Shown here in pieces: positions 1-9,173 of a stretch of DNA of 37,014 bases. The notes below the pieces were generated by a model. It made no database searches. It saw only the letters and a list, made by a program, of their open reading frames with translations, and was not told where the DNA came from. Each line of letters opens with the position of its first letter. The stretch's first letter is position 1. The stretch lies in the NCBI GenBank assembly GCA_038527215.1, contig JBCBGC010000081.1:1-37014 (forward strand), read 5' to 3'. Made by a program: the position numbers and the translations under genes. Origin of the DNA: JAWPMV01 sp038527215 (GTDB lineage: Bacteria; Bacteroidota; Bacteroidia; J057).

Positions 1-296
1 AATCTTCCCTGATCAGACGTTACCAAAAAGAGGTCGACCGGGAAAGTGCCTACGAAATTCTCAATGCGAAAATCGAGCGGGCCCAGGAGGAAGAGGAGCA
101 AGAAAAAAAGCGCAGCCAGCAAAAACTGGAGCGGGAAGTAATCACCGGGTCCAGGCGTAGATCAGCCCGCAAAAAGGAGACTTCTCTGGTGGAGGAACTT
201 TCGAAAAATACCATGGTACGGCAACTGGGGCGGACGGTAGCCAGAGAGCTTACCCGCGGCCTTTTGGGCGTACTAGGCGTGAAGAAGCGTCGATAG
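1..296 (+). CDS. HerA-like / DUF853-type ATPase, C-terminal fragment
   Basis: This is the last 97 codons of a gene that begins before the window; the reading frame starts at base 3 and stops at 294-296. What is visible is a very charged helical stretch rich in Glu, Gln and Lys, followed by a short tail reading NTMVRQLGRTVARELTRGLL. A tail of the form 'R..GR...RE..RGLLG' preceded by 'DRESAYE' is typical of bacterial HerA-like helicases of the DUF853 type, which are ATPases thought to act on DNA ends or in defence and repair. The ATPase domain itself is outside the window, so the identification rests only on this C-terminal signature. An intrinsic terminator follows 20 bases after the stop. Confidence 0.6.
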   Translation, partial: SSLIRRYQKEVDRESAYEILNAKIERAQEEEEQEKKRSQQKLEREVITGSRRRSARKKETSLVEELSKNTMVRQLGRTVARELTRGLLGVLGVKKRR

Positions 297-316
297 ATAA
301 AAAACATGTAGAGAAA

Positions 317-354
317 AGCCTGAGCGATAGAAGTATTTATCGCTCGGGCTTTTT
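317..354 (+). terminator. Intrinsic terminator after the HerA-like gene
   Basis: A 13-base-pair stem (317-329 with 338-350, one G-T pair) with an 8-base loop is followed by a short T run at 350-354. It separates the upstream gene from the protease array. Confidence 0.85.
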
Positions 355-483
355 ATGTGTAGGGCAAAGTGCTTCCCCCATGATGAGATTTTTCCTTATT
401 TTTAGGGATTAGGTTTCGTCATCGGTACACACATTAGGCTAACCAAGGGAAACTCATACTCAAGCATTTCAACCCACTCTTTT

Positions 484-2514
484 ATGAACCAGCGTTACCT
501 TTCTCTCTCCTCCCAAGCATTTTTTGCAGGATTTTTGTTTGTCCTGTTTCTCTTTCCCCTTTCCACTCAGGCCCAGACCGAAGAATGTGGGACGGTGGTT
601 ACCGCAGCAGACCTTGCCTACTGGCAACAATTCGAAGAAGATTTTGCCCGCTGGAAGCGCGGTGATCTTGATGCCAGAATGCCTGATGTGGTCCCCATGC
701 TGATCACGGTGATTACCCGTAGCGATGGTAGCGGAGGACTAACACGGGCGCAGCTAGAAGCGGCTGTCCAGACGGTCAATGACCGGTATGCTCCGGTCAA
801 TATTTTCTTTGAAATGTGCGAGCCTCAGTACATTGCCTCTAATTCTCTTTACGATTATGAATCCAGAACTGAGGAAGATCTTCTCATGGCATTAGCCCGG
901 GATAATGTCATGAATGTCTTTATCGCTAACAGTGTGCGTGCCGGAACGAGTTCTGTCTGTGGATATACATATTTGCCGGGGCCAGGCGCTGATGCAGTAT
1001 TTTTGAATGCCGGATGTGCTATGAACGGTTCTACTTTTTCCCACGAAATTGGTCATTATCTGAACCTGTATCATACCCATGGAACCACGAATAATGGAAC
1101 AACAGATGAGTTGGTAAACGGGTCGAACTGCGTCTCAGCAGGCGACAGAATATGTGATACGCCAGCGGACCCAAATCTGTCAGGAGAGGTAAACGGCAGT
1201 TGCAATTACACCGGATCTGCTAAGGATGCTAACGGGGATGCTTTCCAGCCCAACCCAAGGAACATTATGTCTTACGCCCCTTCCGCCTGTCGGAATCTAT
1301 TCACCCAGGGGCAATATGATAGAATGCGTTTTGCCTTTGAAAATTCGCGGCCAGAATTGTTTGTTACCCCTGATACCACTTGTGGGGAGTTGGATCCTTC
1401 CTTCTGTCTAACCGTTACCAGTCGGAATGATTACGGCCCGGGTAGCCTCAGAGCGGCAATACGCTGTGCCAACGAGCAAGCGGGGCCTGATACGATTCGC
1501 TTCAACCTCTCCACTGCGAACTTAGATATTGAAGGAAGTTTTCCTTCCCTGGTCGACGATAGTACGGTGATTGAAGGCATGAATCTTCAGTTAGGTCGCG
1601 AGATGAACCTGGATGCCCGGGACATTGACGACAATACGCGCTCCCTCTTCGACCTTGTAGGGCGCAACATAGAAATTAAAGATATCAACATTGATCGCTT
1701 TCTCCGCAGCAGCGGCGTAGGGATTTCCGTAGGCGCATTTGAAATTGGACCTTCTGCGGAGGACTTTTTAATCGAGAATGTGACCGTGAGCCGCTCTCTG
1801 AATGGCGTCCAGTTGGTGGGGGGATATGGCAAAATCAAGGATTGCTTTTTTGAAGACATTCGGTTCGGTATAAGATATGATGGGGCTATTACGGCGGTAG
1901 AAATGGTCGGGACGTCAATTTTATGTGCCCGGAATGGAGGAGTAGGCTACCAAAATGGGGATCCCAATTCTGTGCAGAACCATCCAGATGCTCCCCAACT
2001 GACGAGCCTGACCACGGCTGGAATGGAGGGAACGGCTACCCCCAATGCCCGGGTGGAAATCTTTGAAAACAGAGATGGGGAATGTGTGGGCTTCCCTTGT
2101 GCAGGCTTCCTCATTGGAACCACAACGGCAGATGCTCAGGGTGTTTGGCGATTAGAGAGTCCTACCCGGATTCTCAGGAGCTACACGGCCACTGCCACTA
2201 CTTTTTCTGGAGACAAGGCTTATACTTCTGATTTTGCGACCTGTAAAGCTCAATTGGAAGCGGTTGATTTCTGGTTTTACCCGGTGCCGGTGGTGGGACA
2301 AAATCTGAACCTGGAATTAAAAGGTACCCCAGAGCCTATTATTTTGTCCTTCTACAATGCTATAGGGCAAAGGGCTTATGTCCATGAAATCGACATGGAG
2401 GATGCTTATATCCTGGAACAAATTCCCGTAGGAGATCAGTTGAGTGCAGGGGTATACGTGCTACGCATGGAGAAGGGAGAAACCGTTTACACGCAAAAAA
2501 TCGTTATCCAATAA
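484..2514 (+). CDS. Paralog A: secreted M43 metalloprotease with T9SS sorting domain
   Basis: First of seven tandem paralogs; 676 aa. A signal peptide covers about residues 1-31. The catalytic domain (about 32-300) contains the zinc motif HEIGHYLNLYH at 187-197 (zinc ligands H187, H191, H197; catalytic E188), then CDTPADPN and the Met-turn NIMSY (M262), the order expected of M43 peptidases. A Cys pair (C159, C178) brackets the strand before the zinc helix. Residues 308-485 start with a CSLREA-type motif (GSLRAAI...AN...DTIRF) and continue as short repeating strands like a right-handed beta-helix. Residues 500-590 look like an Ig-like domain, and 597-676 match a type A T9SS sorting domain, so the protein should be exported across the outer membrane. 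The usual metzincin Gly in the zinc motif is Asn here, and the sorting motif is YPVPV rather than YPNPV. Substrate unknown. Confidence 0.9.
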   Translation: MNQRYLSLSSQAFFAGFLFVLFLFPLSTQAQTEECGTVVTAADLAYWQQFEEDFARWKRGDLDARMPDVVPMLITVITRSDGSGGLTRAQLEAAVQTVNDRYAPVNIFFEMCEPQYIASNSLYDYESRTEEDLLMALARDNVMNVFIANSVRAGTSSVCGYTYLPGPGADAVFLNAGCAMNGSTFSHEIGHYLNLYHTHGTTNNGTTDELVNGSNCVSAGDRICDTPADPNLSGEVNGSCNYTGSAKDANGDAFQPNPRNIMSYAPSACRNLFTQGQYDRMRFAFENSRPELFVTPDTTCGELDPSFCLTVTSRNDYGPGSLRAAIRCANEQAGPDTIRFNLSTANLDIEGSFPSLVDDSTVIEGMNLQLGREMNLDARDIDDNTRSLFDLVGRNIEIKDINIDRFLRSSGVGISVGAFEIGPSAEDFLIENVTVSRSLNGVQLVGGYGKIKDCFFEDIRFGIRYDGAITAVEMVGTSILCARNGGVGYQNGDPNSVQNHPDAPQLTSLTTAGMEGTATPNARVEIFENRDGECVGFPCAGFLIGTTTADAQGVWRLESPTRILRSYTATATTFSGDKAYTSDFATCKAQLEAVDFWFYPVPVVGQNLNLELKGTPEPIILSFYNAIGQRAYVHEIDMEDAYILEQIPVGDQLSAGVYVLRMEKGETVYTQKIVIQ

Positions 2515-2530
2515 ACGGGTCGATTCTAAA

Positions 2531-2600
2531 AAGGTCCTTAGTTGGATTTGGTCCTGTAATCTCCTCATTCACAGGGATGAAAGATGCAGCTAAGGACCTT
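2531..2600. repeat. Long inverted repeat between paralogs A and B
   Basis: A perfect 11-bp inverted repeat (2531-2541 and 2590-2600) encloses 48 bases that can form a smaller inner stem (CCTGT/ACAGG). There is no T run directly after it, although one occurs at about 2619-2625. It could act as a terminator or mRNA-stabilising hairpin for paralog A; the role is inferred. Confidence 0.55.
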
Positions 2601-2660
2601 CAATCTGATCCGTTCTCGTTTTTTTGCTACCTTTAACCTGAACCCAGCTATTTGAAAACT

Positions 2661-4691
2661 ATGAAACTTTCTACCCCATTTTGGGCCGACTTCAAATTCG
2701 GCCTACTCAGTATAATCCTCCTCCTGACTTCTCAGGTGGACTTACAGGCTCAGTCCTGGTGTGGCACTGTAGTTGCCCCCGAGGTACTTCAAGAGTTAAA
2801 AGAAATGGCTGCAAATGCCCAGCATATGACGCCAGATCTGGATTCACGGATGCCGGATAAGGTCTATTTCAAAGCACACATTATTCGACGCTCTGATGGA
2901 ACAGGTGGCCTTCCCCTGGCCAATTTGTCCACCATGGTTGACTACCTGAATACGGTTTGGGCATCGGCTAACATTGAATTTGTTATGTGTGAGCCCTCTA
3001 TCATCTTCTCTGATGAAGCGTATGATTACGAGGCCAATGACCTGGAAGCCGACTTCGAAAGCATCATCGTTCCCGGGACCTTGAACGTGTTTTTTCCCTG
3101 GACTGTCAGTATTGGAGGATTTGGGATCGGAGGATACGCGCCTCGCCTCAATAATGGCCCCAATATGGTGGTCATGAATTCCTATGAGAATGTTACCAAT
3201 CTGGGCAAGGTACTGGCTCACGAGTTGGGGCACCATTTTGGGCTGCTTCATACCCACGAGACCGCTGTAGGGCGGGAATTGGTGAGCGGAGCAAATTGTA
3301 GCGTCGCTGGAGACCTGGTCTGCGACACGCCTGCCGACCCCAACCTCGGTTTGGCTTCTAATTCTTCCGGATGTTCCTATATCGGGACTACTACTGACCC
3401 TGCCGGGCAGCCTTATAATCCAGACCCCTCCAACCTGATGTCTTATGCAGATCGGGAATGTATCAGCCGTTTTTCAGCCGGACAGTATACACGGATCCGC
3501 AACATCTTCGAAAATGAAAGACCCGATATGTATCTTTTCCCGGATTCTACTTGTGGCGCAAATCTCGAGTGTGTCCTGGAAGTAAATACCGCAAGAGGCT
3601 GGGGGCCTGGTTCTTTATATGAGGCGATCAATTGTGCCAACACCCGTTCCGGACCAGATACGATTACCTTTAATTTGACTACCTCTACGCTGGACGTAGA
3701 ATCTCCTATGCCTGCCTTTACAGATCCAGGTACCGTAATTCTGGGTTTCAACATAGGCACAGGTAGAAATGTAACCCTGGATGCCCGGGACCTGTCTGCC
3801 AATGACCAAAGTCTGTTTAAAATAGACGCAGAAGGGATTGAGATCAAGGACCTGACCATTGATCGTTTCCTACGTTCCAGCGGTTCCGGACTGTACAAAG
3901 CCGCTTTTCAGACCAATAGTGGGGGAGAGGTGCTGTTAGAAAACATTACCGTGAAACGTTCACTCTGTGCTGTTCAGGGCTCAGGAGGATATGCAGTTGT
4001 CAAGAATTGTTTCTTCGAGGAAAATAGATTTGGGGTAAGGTATCAGGTGGATGCACCTGCCATTCAGATTATAGGGACCAGCATGGTCTGTAACAAGGAT
4101 GGAGGCTTTGGGTATGAAAATGGAAATAAAGGTTCTATTCAAAACCTGCCTGATGCACCCTTCATCACGGAATTAACCACTGCCACCCTGAGTGGATCTG
4201 CCATAGCGGGTGCTCGGGTAGACGTTTTTGAAAATGCCGATGGCGATTGTACTGGTGCTCCTTGTCAGGGATTGTATCTTGGGACTGCCACAGCAGATCA
4301 AAGTGGCTTCTGGTCGGTAGAGACCCCTACCAAAATTCTCCAGTCGTATACCGCGATGGCTACGGTTGATATAGGCGGTAAACTTTATACCTCAGAATTT
4401 TCTTCTTGTAAGGGTCAGTTAGATGCTTTGGAGGAAGCCACTGATTATTGGATTTACCCCATTCCCGTGATAGGCGAAAACATGACGCTGGAACTCAAGG
4501 GAGAACCCGAAATGGTTGAATTAAGTTTCTACAATATGGTAGGGCAAATCGTTTATGTGCACACTATAGATATGGAGTCCTCCTATATTCAGGAGCAAAT
4601 TCCTTTAGGAACCAGGCTGGCGGCCGGAGTATACATCATGAGAATGACCAAAGGAGAAGTGGTTTATACCCAAAAACTGGTCGTTCAGTAA
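2661..4691 (+). CDS. Paralog B: secreted M43 metalloprotease with T9SS sorting domain
   Basis: 676 aa from the ATG at 2661; an in-frame TTG three codons earlier is less likely because the ATG gives a compact signal peptide (about residues 1-31, ending QAQ). The zinc motif is HELGHHFGLLH at 187-197, with the usual Gly, and the Met-turn is NLMSY (M260). The beta-helix-like region opens with the variant GSLYEAINCAN, and the sorting domain covers about 595-676 with YPIPV. Compared with A, C, D and E it lacks both Cys residues that flank the strand before the zinc helix, and the segment CGYTY is replaced by GGYAP. The loop after the third zinc ligand is also shorter (HTHETAVG). It groups with A and C by its C-terminal third. 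Confidence 0.9.
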   Translation: MKLSTPFWADFKFGLLSIILLLTSQVDLQAQSWCGTVVAPEVLQELKEMAANAQHMTPDLDSRMPDKVYFKAHIIRRSDGTGGLPLANLSTMVDYLNTVWASANIEFVMCEPSIIFSDEAYDYEANDLEADFESIIVPGTLNVFFPWTVSIGGFGIGGYAPRLNNGPNMVVMNSYENVTNLGKVLAHELGHHFGLLHTHETAVGRELVSGANCSVAGDLVCDTPADPNLGLASNSSGCSYIGTTTDPAGQPYNPDPSNLMSYADRECISRFSAGQYTRIRNIFENERPDMYLFPDSTCGANLECVLEVNTARGWGPGSLYEAINCANTRSGPDTITFNLTTSTLDVESPMPAFTDPGTVILGFNIGTGRNVTLDARDLSANDQSLFKIDAEGIEIKDLTIDRFLRSSGSGLYKAAFQTNSGGEVLLENITVKRSLCAVQGSGGYAVVKNCFFEENRFGVRYQVDAPAIQIIGTSMVCNKDGGFGYENGNKGSIQNLPDAPFITELTTATLSGSAIAGARVDVFENADGDCTGAPCQGLYLGTATADQSGFWSVETPTKILQSYTAMATVDIGGKLYTSEFSSCKGQLDALEEATDYWIYPIPVIGENMTLELKGEPEMVELSFYNMVGQIVYVHTIDMESSYIQEQIPLGTRLAAGVYIMRMTKGEVVYTQKLVVQ

Positions 4692-4715
4692 GCTGATAAT
4701 TATTACGCTTTATAT

Positions 4716-4755
4716 GTTGCGACGCCTGGGAAACGCAGGCGTCGCAACTTTTTTT
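4716..4755 (+). terminator. Intrinsic terminator after paralog B
   Basis: A perfect 13-bp GC-rich stem (4716-4728 with 4736-4748) with a 7-base loop is followed by seven T residues (4749-4755). It is the clearest terminator in the window. Because it lies inside the upstream extension of the next reading frame, it also shows that paralog C must start further downstream. Confidence 0.95.
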
Positions 4756-4878
4756 GTTCCCATCCACAACCATTATAATTGTCTATTCAAGAATAAACTG
4801 TATTTTGCAGTTTGGATATTTCATTTTTCTATTATCAATCCAGCCCGTTGGACGCGTGCTTATCGAAAAATCTGCTTT

Positions 4879-6924
4879 ATGAAACTACCATTACCCCTGA
4901 TTCCGCCTAATACTTTTAGGTGGGCGTTGTTATTACTCGTATTCGCTACTCCGCTGAATTCTCTGATTGCACAGCATGCCTACTGTGATGTACGGACTAC
5001 CCCTGAATGGTTTCAGTTAGAAGAGGAAAGTCGCGATGCCTTAGCTCGTTATGCCTACGAGTTTGATTCCCGGATGGTGGATACCATCTACTTCATGGCG
5101 CATATCGTGACCAGAAGCGATGGCACAGGAGGCCTTACCTTGGCCCAGTTAGACGTGATCCTCAACGACATGAATCTCTACTACAGTGGGATGAATGTAT
5201 ATTGGAAGCTTTGTAATCCAGAGTTTTTGCCTTCGGATGATCTCTATACCTTTAATCCTACCCGTGCCAACGAAAATTTCCTGATTGGTAACTTCAATAG
5301 ACCCGGTACCTTCAATATTTATTTTGTGGGAAGTATGCCCGGATTGTGTGGATATACTTATTTGCCTGGTGGTCCAGACATTATGATGATGTCTATCCAA
5401 ACGGGAGGCTGTGGACCGCTTGCAGGAACCGTAGCCCATGAGGTTGGCCATTACCTCGGTCTCTATCATACTTTTGGTAAAGGAAACTCTCCTGACTTTC
5501 AGGAGCGTGTGGATGGTAGCAACTGTGCCACTGCCGGAGATGACCTATGTGATACCCCAGCTGATCCAGGCGACCTGAGACAGGGGTTAGTGAATGGTGC
5601 TTGCGAGTACATTGGAAACATTACCGATAGCAACGGAGACCTGTATGCGCCTGATCCTTCTAACATCATGGCCTATTCGCCCGGTGATTGCCAGGATAAA
5701 TTTTCTCCTGGTCAGCATAACCGTATGCGATTTTTCCTGGAACGCAGCCCTCGTTCCAGCCTCCTGGGACAAGATGGCTCCTGTGGGGAGGATATTTCTG
5801 AATGTCTGACCGTAACCAGCAATATTGATCTTGGACTAGGGAGTTTACGCAATGCCATCAACTGTGCCAATAACTTTCCCGGACCGGATACCATCCGTTT
5901 TAATTTGCTGAGTTCTACCATTGAGCTAGCCTCCAGCTTGCCACCTCTGACCGACGACGGGACCGTCATTGAAGGGATCAGTATTCCTACGGGACGCGCC
6001 GTGGTACTGGATGCCCGGGATATTGAAGGCGCGACCAGCCTTTTCCGGATCCAGGGAGACAACATTAAAATCAAGGACCTTGAGATTGAAAGGTATTTGA
6101 GGTCTGGTAGCCGGACCGTAGCCGCCGGTGCCGTTGAACTAAATACCGGTGCTTCAAACTTTTTGTTGGAGAATGTCCTAATCGAGCGTTCTGTCGCCGC
6201 CATCTATGCCAATGGAGGACATGGTACCATCAGAAATTGTAATTTCTATGAGAACCGCTTTGGCGTCAAGTTTGGGGACAATAACCCACAGGGGATAGAC
6301 CTGGAAGCCACCAGCATGCTATGTAGCGACGATGGTGGATTCGGATACCAGAATGGCGACAGAAATTCTGTTCAGAACTATCCTGACGCGCCCTTTATCA
6401 CCGAAATCTCTACCCAGGGTCTGAGCGGCTCGGCTATCGCTGGTGCGCGGGTGGAAGTATTTGAAAATTTGGATGGAGATTGTCTTGGTGCGCCTTGTCA
6501 GGGACAGTATCTCGGAACGGCCGTGGCTGATGCCGGGGGATTCTGGACGGTGCCGATTGAAGGCAAAGTACTTAGCTCCTATACAGCTATCGCCACCATT
6601 TCAAGTGGCGGGACCCGTCATTCGTCTGAATTTGCCAACTGTAAAGGCATCCTCGATGCCCTGGATGAGCAGGTCGACTACTGGGTGTATCCCATCCCCG
6701 TAACCGGAGATAACCTGATCCTGGAGCTAAAAGGAGAGCGGGAAGTGATCAACCTTTCCTTTTTCAACATGACCGGGCAGATCGTTTACCGGGAAGATAT
6801 AGAAATGGATAGTGAGTATATCCGCCAGGAAATTCCGATTGGCAGTCGCTTGGCAGCAGGTGTTTATGTGATGAAAATGATCAAGGGAGAAACGACCTAC
6901 ACGCAAAAGATCGTTATCCAATAG
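4879..6924 (+). CDS. Paralog C: secreted M43 metalloprotease with T9SS sorting domain
   Basis: 681 aa from the ATG at 4879. The frame is open back to 4714, but that extension contains the terminator of paralog B and has no signal peptide at its front; the ATG at 4879 is followed at once by one (about residues 1-32, ending LIAQ). The zinc motif is HEVGHYLGLYH at 187-197, followed by HTF, so it is the paralog closest to the textbook M43 pattern. The Met-turn is NIMAY (M264). The Cys pair around the strand before the zinc helix is present. The beta-helix-like part opens with GSLRNAINCAN, and the sorting domain (about 600-681) has YPIPV. The linker after the third zinc ligand (KGNSPDFQER) differs from the TTNNGTT type of A, D and E. 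Confidence 0.9.
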   Translation: MKLPLPLIPPNTFRWALLLLVFATPLNSLIAQHAYCDVRTTPEWFQLEEESRDALARYAYEFDSRMVDTIYFMAHIVTRSDGTGGLTLAQLDVILNDMNLYYSGMNVYWKLCNPEFLPSDDLYTFNPTRANENFLIGNFNRPGTFNIYFVGSMPGLCGYTYLPGGPDIMMMSIQTGGCGPLAGTVAHEVGHYLGLYHTFGKGNSPDFQERVDGSNCATAGDDLCDTPADPGDLRQGLVNGACEYIGNITDSNGDLYAPDPSNIMAYSPGDCQDKFSPGQHNRMRFFLERSPRSSLLGQDGSCGEDISECLTVTSNIDLGLGSLRNAINCANNFPGPDTIRFNLLSSTIELASSLPPLTDDGTVIEGISIPTGRAVVLDARDIEGATSLFRIQGDNIKIKDLEIERYLRSGSRTVAAGAVELNTGASNFLLENVLIERSVAAIYANGGHGTIRNCNFYENRFGVKFGDNNPQGIDLEATSMLCSDDGGFGYQNGDRNSVQNYPDAPFITEISTQGLSGSAIAGARVEVFENLDGDCLGAPCQGQYLGTAVADAGGFWTVPIEGKVLSSYTAIATISSGGTRHSSEFANCKGILDALDEQVDYWVYPIPVTGDNLILELKGEREVINLSFFNMTGQIVYREDIEMDSEYIRQEIPIGSRLAAGVYVMKMIKGETTYTQKIVIQ

Positions 6925-6967
6925 CCTGAAATAAAACGGCTTTTTCATGAAGCCTGGTTTATCCTGA

Positions 6968-7003
6968 AGCAGCCACTTTTCTAGGAGGAAAAGTGGCTGC
7001 TTT
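6968..7003 (+). terminator. Terminator-like hairpin after paralog C
   Basis: A perfect 14-bp stem (6968-6981 with 6988-7001) with a 6-base loop, followed by only a short T run (7001-7003, then GCTTT). It lies 43 bases after the stop codon of paralog C. Confidence 0.8.
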
Positions 7004-7052
7004 GCTTTGGGAGCCATCAGCAAACTAGGGGGATCCGTCTTTTTTTTAATTA

Positions 7053-7087
7053 TTTGACACATGCTAATGGAAATGGTAGTAGTATTG
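7053..7087 (+). promoter_or_regulatory. Candidate promoter of paralog D
   Basis: TTTG at 7053-7056 is followed after 23 bases by TAGTATTG (7080-7087), seven of eight bases of the Bacteroidota -7 box TAnnTTTG. The match is imperfect, so this is tentative. Confidence 0.35.
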
Positions 7088-7151
7088 TTGGAAACATACA
7101 AGCTCATCAAAAAACCCCTACCGTTTCACCAAACTTTTGATTGAAAAAGGT

Positions 7152-9164
7152 ATGCGATTCAATTTCTACGCTTTATTCCTGATTACTTTTTTCTCCTACC
7201 TTCCAACTGTATACGCTCAGGCTCCTTGTGGAACCGTAGATCATCCAGAAACCAAAGCCTACTGGCAAGCCCATGATCTTGCCTATTCCAAGTGGTTACG
7301 GGCAAATCCCCAATGGAATTCTCGGCTTCCCGAAAGGATGTTTATTCAGCCACACATTGTTACCCGAACCGACGGCACGGGCGGCGTTTCCCTGGTGGAT
7401 TTCTATGATGCGATCAATTTTACCACCTTACAGTATCTGAAAGCCAACATTGCCATTCAGGTTTGTGATATCAATTACATCGCCAATGATCAGGCCTATG
7501 ATTATGTGCTTCCTACCAGTGAAGATTTTTTGTTGGGATTCAATGTTCCCAATCGGATCAATATCTACTTTGTTTCAAACCCCAGGACCGTCTCTTCAGA
7601 CCAGGGCTACGTCTGTGGATATACCTATCGACCAGGAGGGCCAAAGATCATTATCATGGCGAATAACTGCACAGCCAATGGGACGACCCTGGCGCACGAA
7701 ATCGGTCATTATATGAGTCTGTATCATACCCACGGAACCACCAATAATGGCACCACGAATGAATTGGTGGATGGCAGCAATTGTGGGACGGCTGGAGATA
7801 GGATTTGCGATACCCCAGCAGACCCTAACCTTTCCGGTCAGGTAGACGCGAATTGCGTATATACCGGGAGTGATCGGGATGCCAATGGCATGCTTTTTCA
7901 ACCCGACCCCAGCAATATCATGGCCTATTCCCCAGACCGCTGTCAGGATTATTTTTCGGAGGGGCAGTTATCCTTGATGGCCTTTACCTTGCAAGGGGTA
8001 CGGGATGAATTATTAGCAGATGCGCCCTGTGGAGGCGACTTTGGAGACTGTCTGACGGTTACCACTACAGATGATTATGGCTATGGTTCTTTGAGGATCG
8101 CCATTGGCTGTGCCAATCAAAACCCAGGGCCTGATACCATTAGATTCCGGTTTCCCGCTGGAGCTAGTCCTACCATTTTACTCAATGAGGCTTTGCCTAC
8201 CTTGACAGATGATGGTACGGTCATAGATGCTTCTCTACCTAATTCAGGACCAGAAGCCAGGGTGAATTTATCTGGCAGAAATATGCTCGCCGAAGGGGAT
8301 GGGATGTTAAATATTGAAGGGCAAAAAATCGAAGTCCTGAACCTGGGTTTTAAAGAATACCGGATTGGTGCTTCGGGGGGCTCTACCGAAATCGGAGCGA
8401 TCCAGGTTGGGGATTCTGCGGCAGACTTCCGTCTGGAAAACGTTCAGGTAGAATTTTCCCCTGTCGGATTGAAGTTGGGAACCTCCTATGGAACCATCAC
8501 AAAATCCGCTTTCAAGTTTTGTCAATTTGCCATCAGATTTTCAGAAGGCGCCAGTGCCATTTCGATCACAGAAACCGACTACCTCTGTAACCGCCGTCGG
8601 GTGTGGGAGACAGAAAGCGAATTGACAAATCTTCCCGGGGCTCCCACCGTTTCTGGGGTCAGTGGAGGCTTGGTAAGCGGCAAAAGCGAAGCTGGAAACT
8701 ATGTGGAGGTGTTTGCCAACCGGGACGGAGGCTGTCAGGGTGCCCCATGCCAGGGAGAATACCTTGGCTTTACCTATGCGGATGCCAATGGAGATTGGTC
8801 TATGCCCACGGGAGACCTGATCCTGGCGAGTTATACGGCGAATACGACGGTCATAAAGAATGGGAAAGCCTATACCTCCGAGTTCGCCAATTGTGTGGCG
8901 TTGTTGGAGGAGGTCAACTTTTGGATATACCCGAATCCGGTTACAGATGCTTATTTGAACTTTGAGCTGAAAGGACAACTGGATAGCCTTCAGGTTCGGA
9001 TTCTCAATTCCATCGGGCAACAAGTATTCTATAAGGAGTTTGCCATGCAGAATACCGAAATCAAAGAAACATTGGATATTGGTGAATGGCTTGCTGCTGG
9101 CGTGTATGTGTTTGAGTTGAAGAAAGGCACCAGCATCTTCCGACAGAAGATATTGATTCAGTAG
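7152..9164 (+). CDS. Paralog D: secreted M43 metalloprotease with T9SS sorting domain
   Basis: 670 aa from the ATG at 7152; a TTG five codons upstream is possible but adds charged residues in front of a good signal peptide (about 1-23, ending VYAQ). The zinc motif is HEIGHYMSLYH at 182-192, with Ser in place of the usual Gly, followed by HTHGTTNNGTT as in A and E. The Met-turn is NIMAY (M257). The Cys pair near CGYTY is present. The beta-helix-like region opens with GSLRIAIGCAN and carries an extra short segment (RFPAGASPTI) shared in form with E. The sorting domain has the canonical YPNPV. D and E are sister copies by overall similarity. Confidence 0.9.
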   Translation: MRFNFYALFLITFFSYLPTVYAQAPCGTVDHPETKAYWQAHDLAYSKWLRANPQWNSRLPERMFIQPHIVTRTDGTGGVSLVDFYDAINFTTLQYLKANIAIQVCDINYIANDQAYDYVLPTSEDFLLGFNVPNRINIYFVSNPRTVSSDQGYVCGYTYRPGGPKIIIMANNCTANGTTLAHEIGHYMSLYHTHGTTNNGTTNELVDGSNCGTAGDRICDTPADPNLSGQVDANCVYTGSDRDANGMLFQPDPSNIMAYSPDRCQDYFSEGQLSLMAFTLQGVRDELLADAPCGGDFGDCLTVTTTDDYGYGSLRIAIGCANQNPGPDTIRFRFPAGASPTILLNEALPTLTDDGTVIDASLPNSGPEARVNLSGRNMLAEGDGMLNIEGQKIEVLNLGFKEYRIGASGGSTEIGAIQVGDSAADFRLENVQVEFSPVGLKLGTSYGTITKSAFKFCQFAIRFSEGASAISITETDYLCNRRRVWETESELTNLPGAPTVSGVSGGLVSGKSEAGNYVEVFANRDGGCQGAPCQGEYLGFTYADANGDWSMPTGDLILASYTANTTVIKNGKAYTSEFANCVALLEEVNFWIYPNPVTDAYLNFELKGQLDSLQVRILNSIGQQVFYKEFAMQNTEIKETLDIGEWLAAGVYVFELKKGTSIFRQKILIQ

Positions 9165-9173
9165 GTAGCCTGA

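Noticed and set aside
2652..2660. Alternative TTG start for paralog B (and similar TTG starts at 7137 and 9392)
   Set aside because: In each case an ATG a few codons downstream gives a compact signal peptide, so the ATG was chosen.
4714..4878. Upstream extension of the paralog C reading frame (start at 4714)
   Set aside because: It spans the clear terminator of paralog B, and the signal peptide begins only at the ATG at 4879; the other six paralogs have similar start positions.
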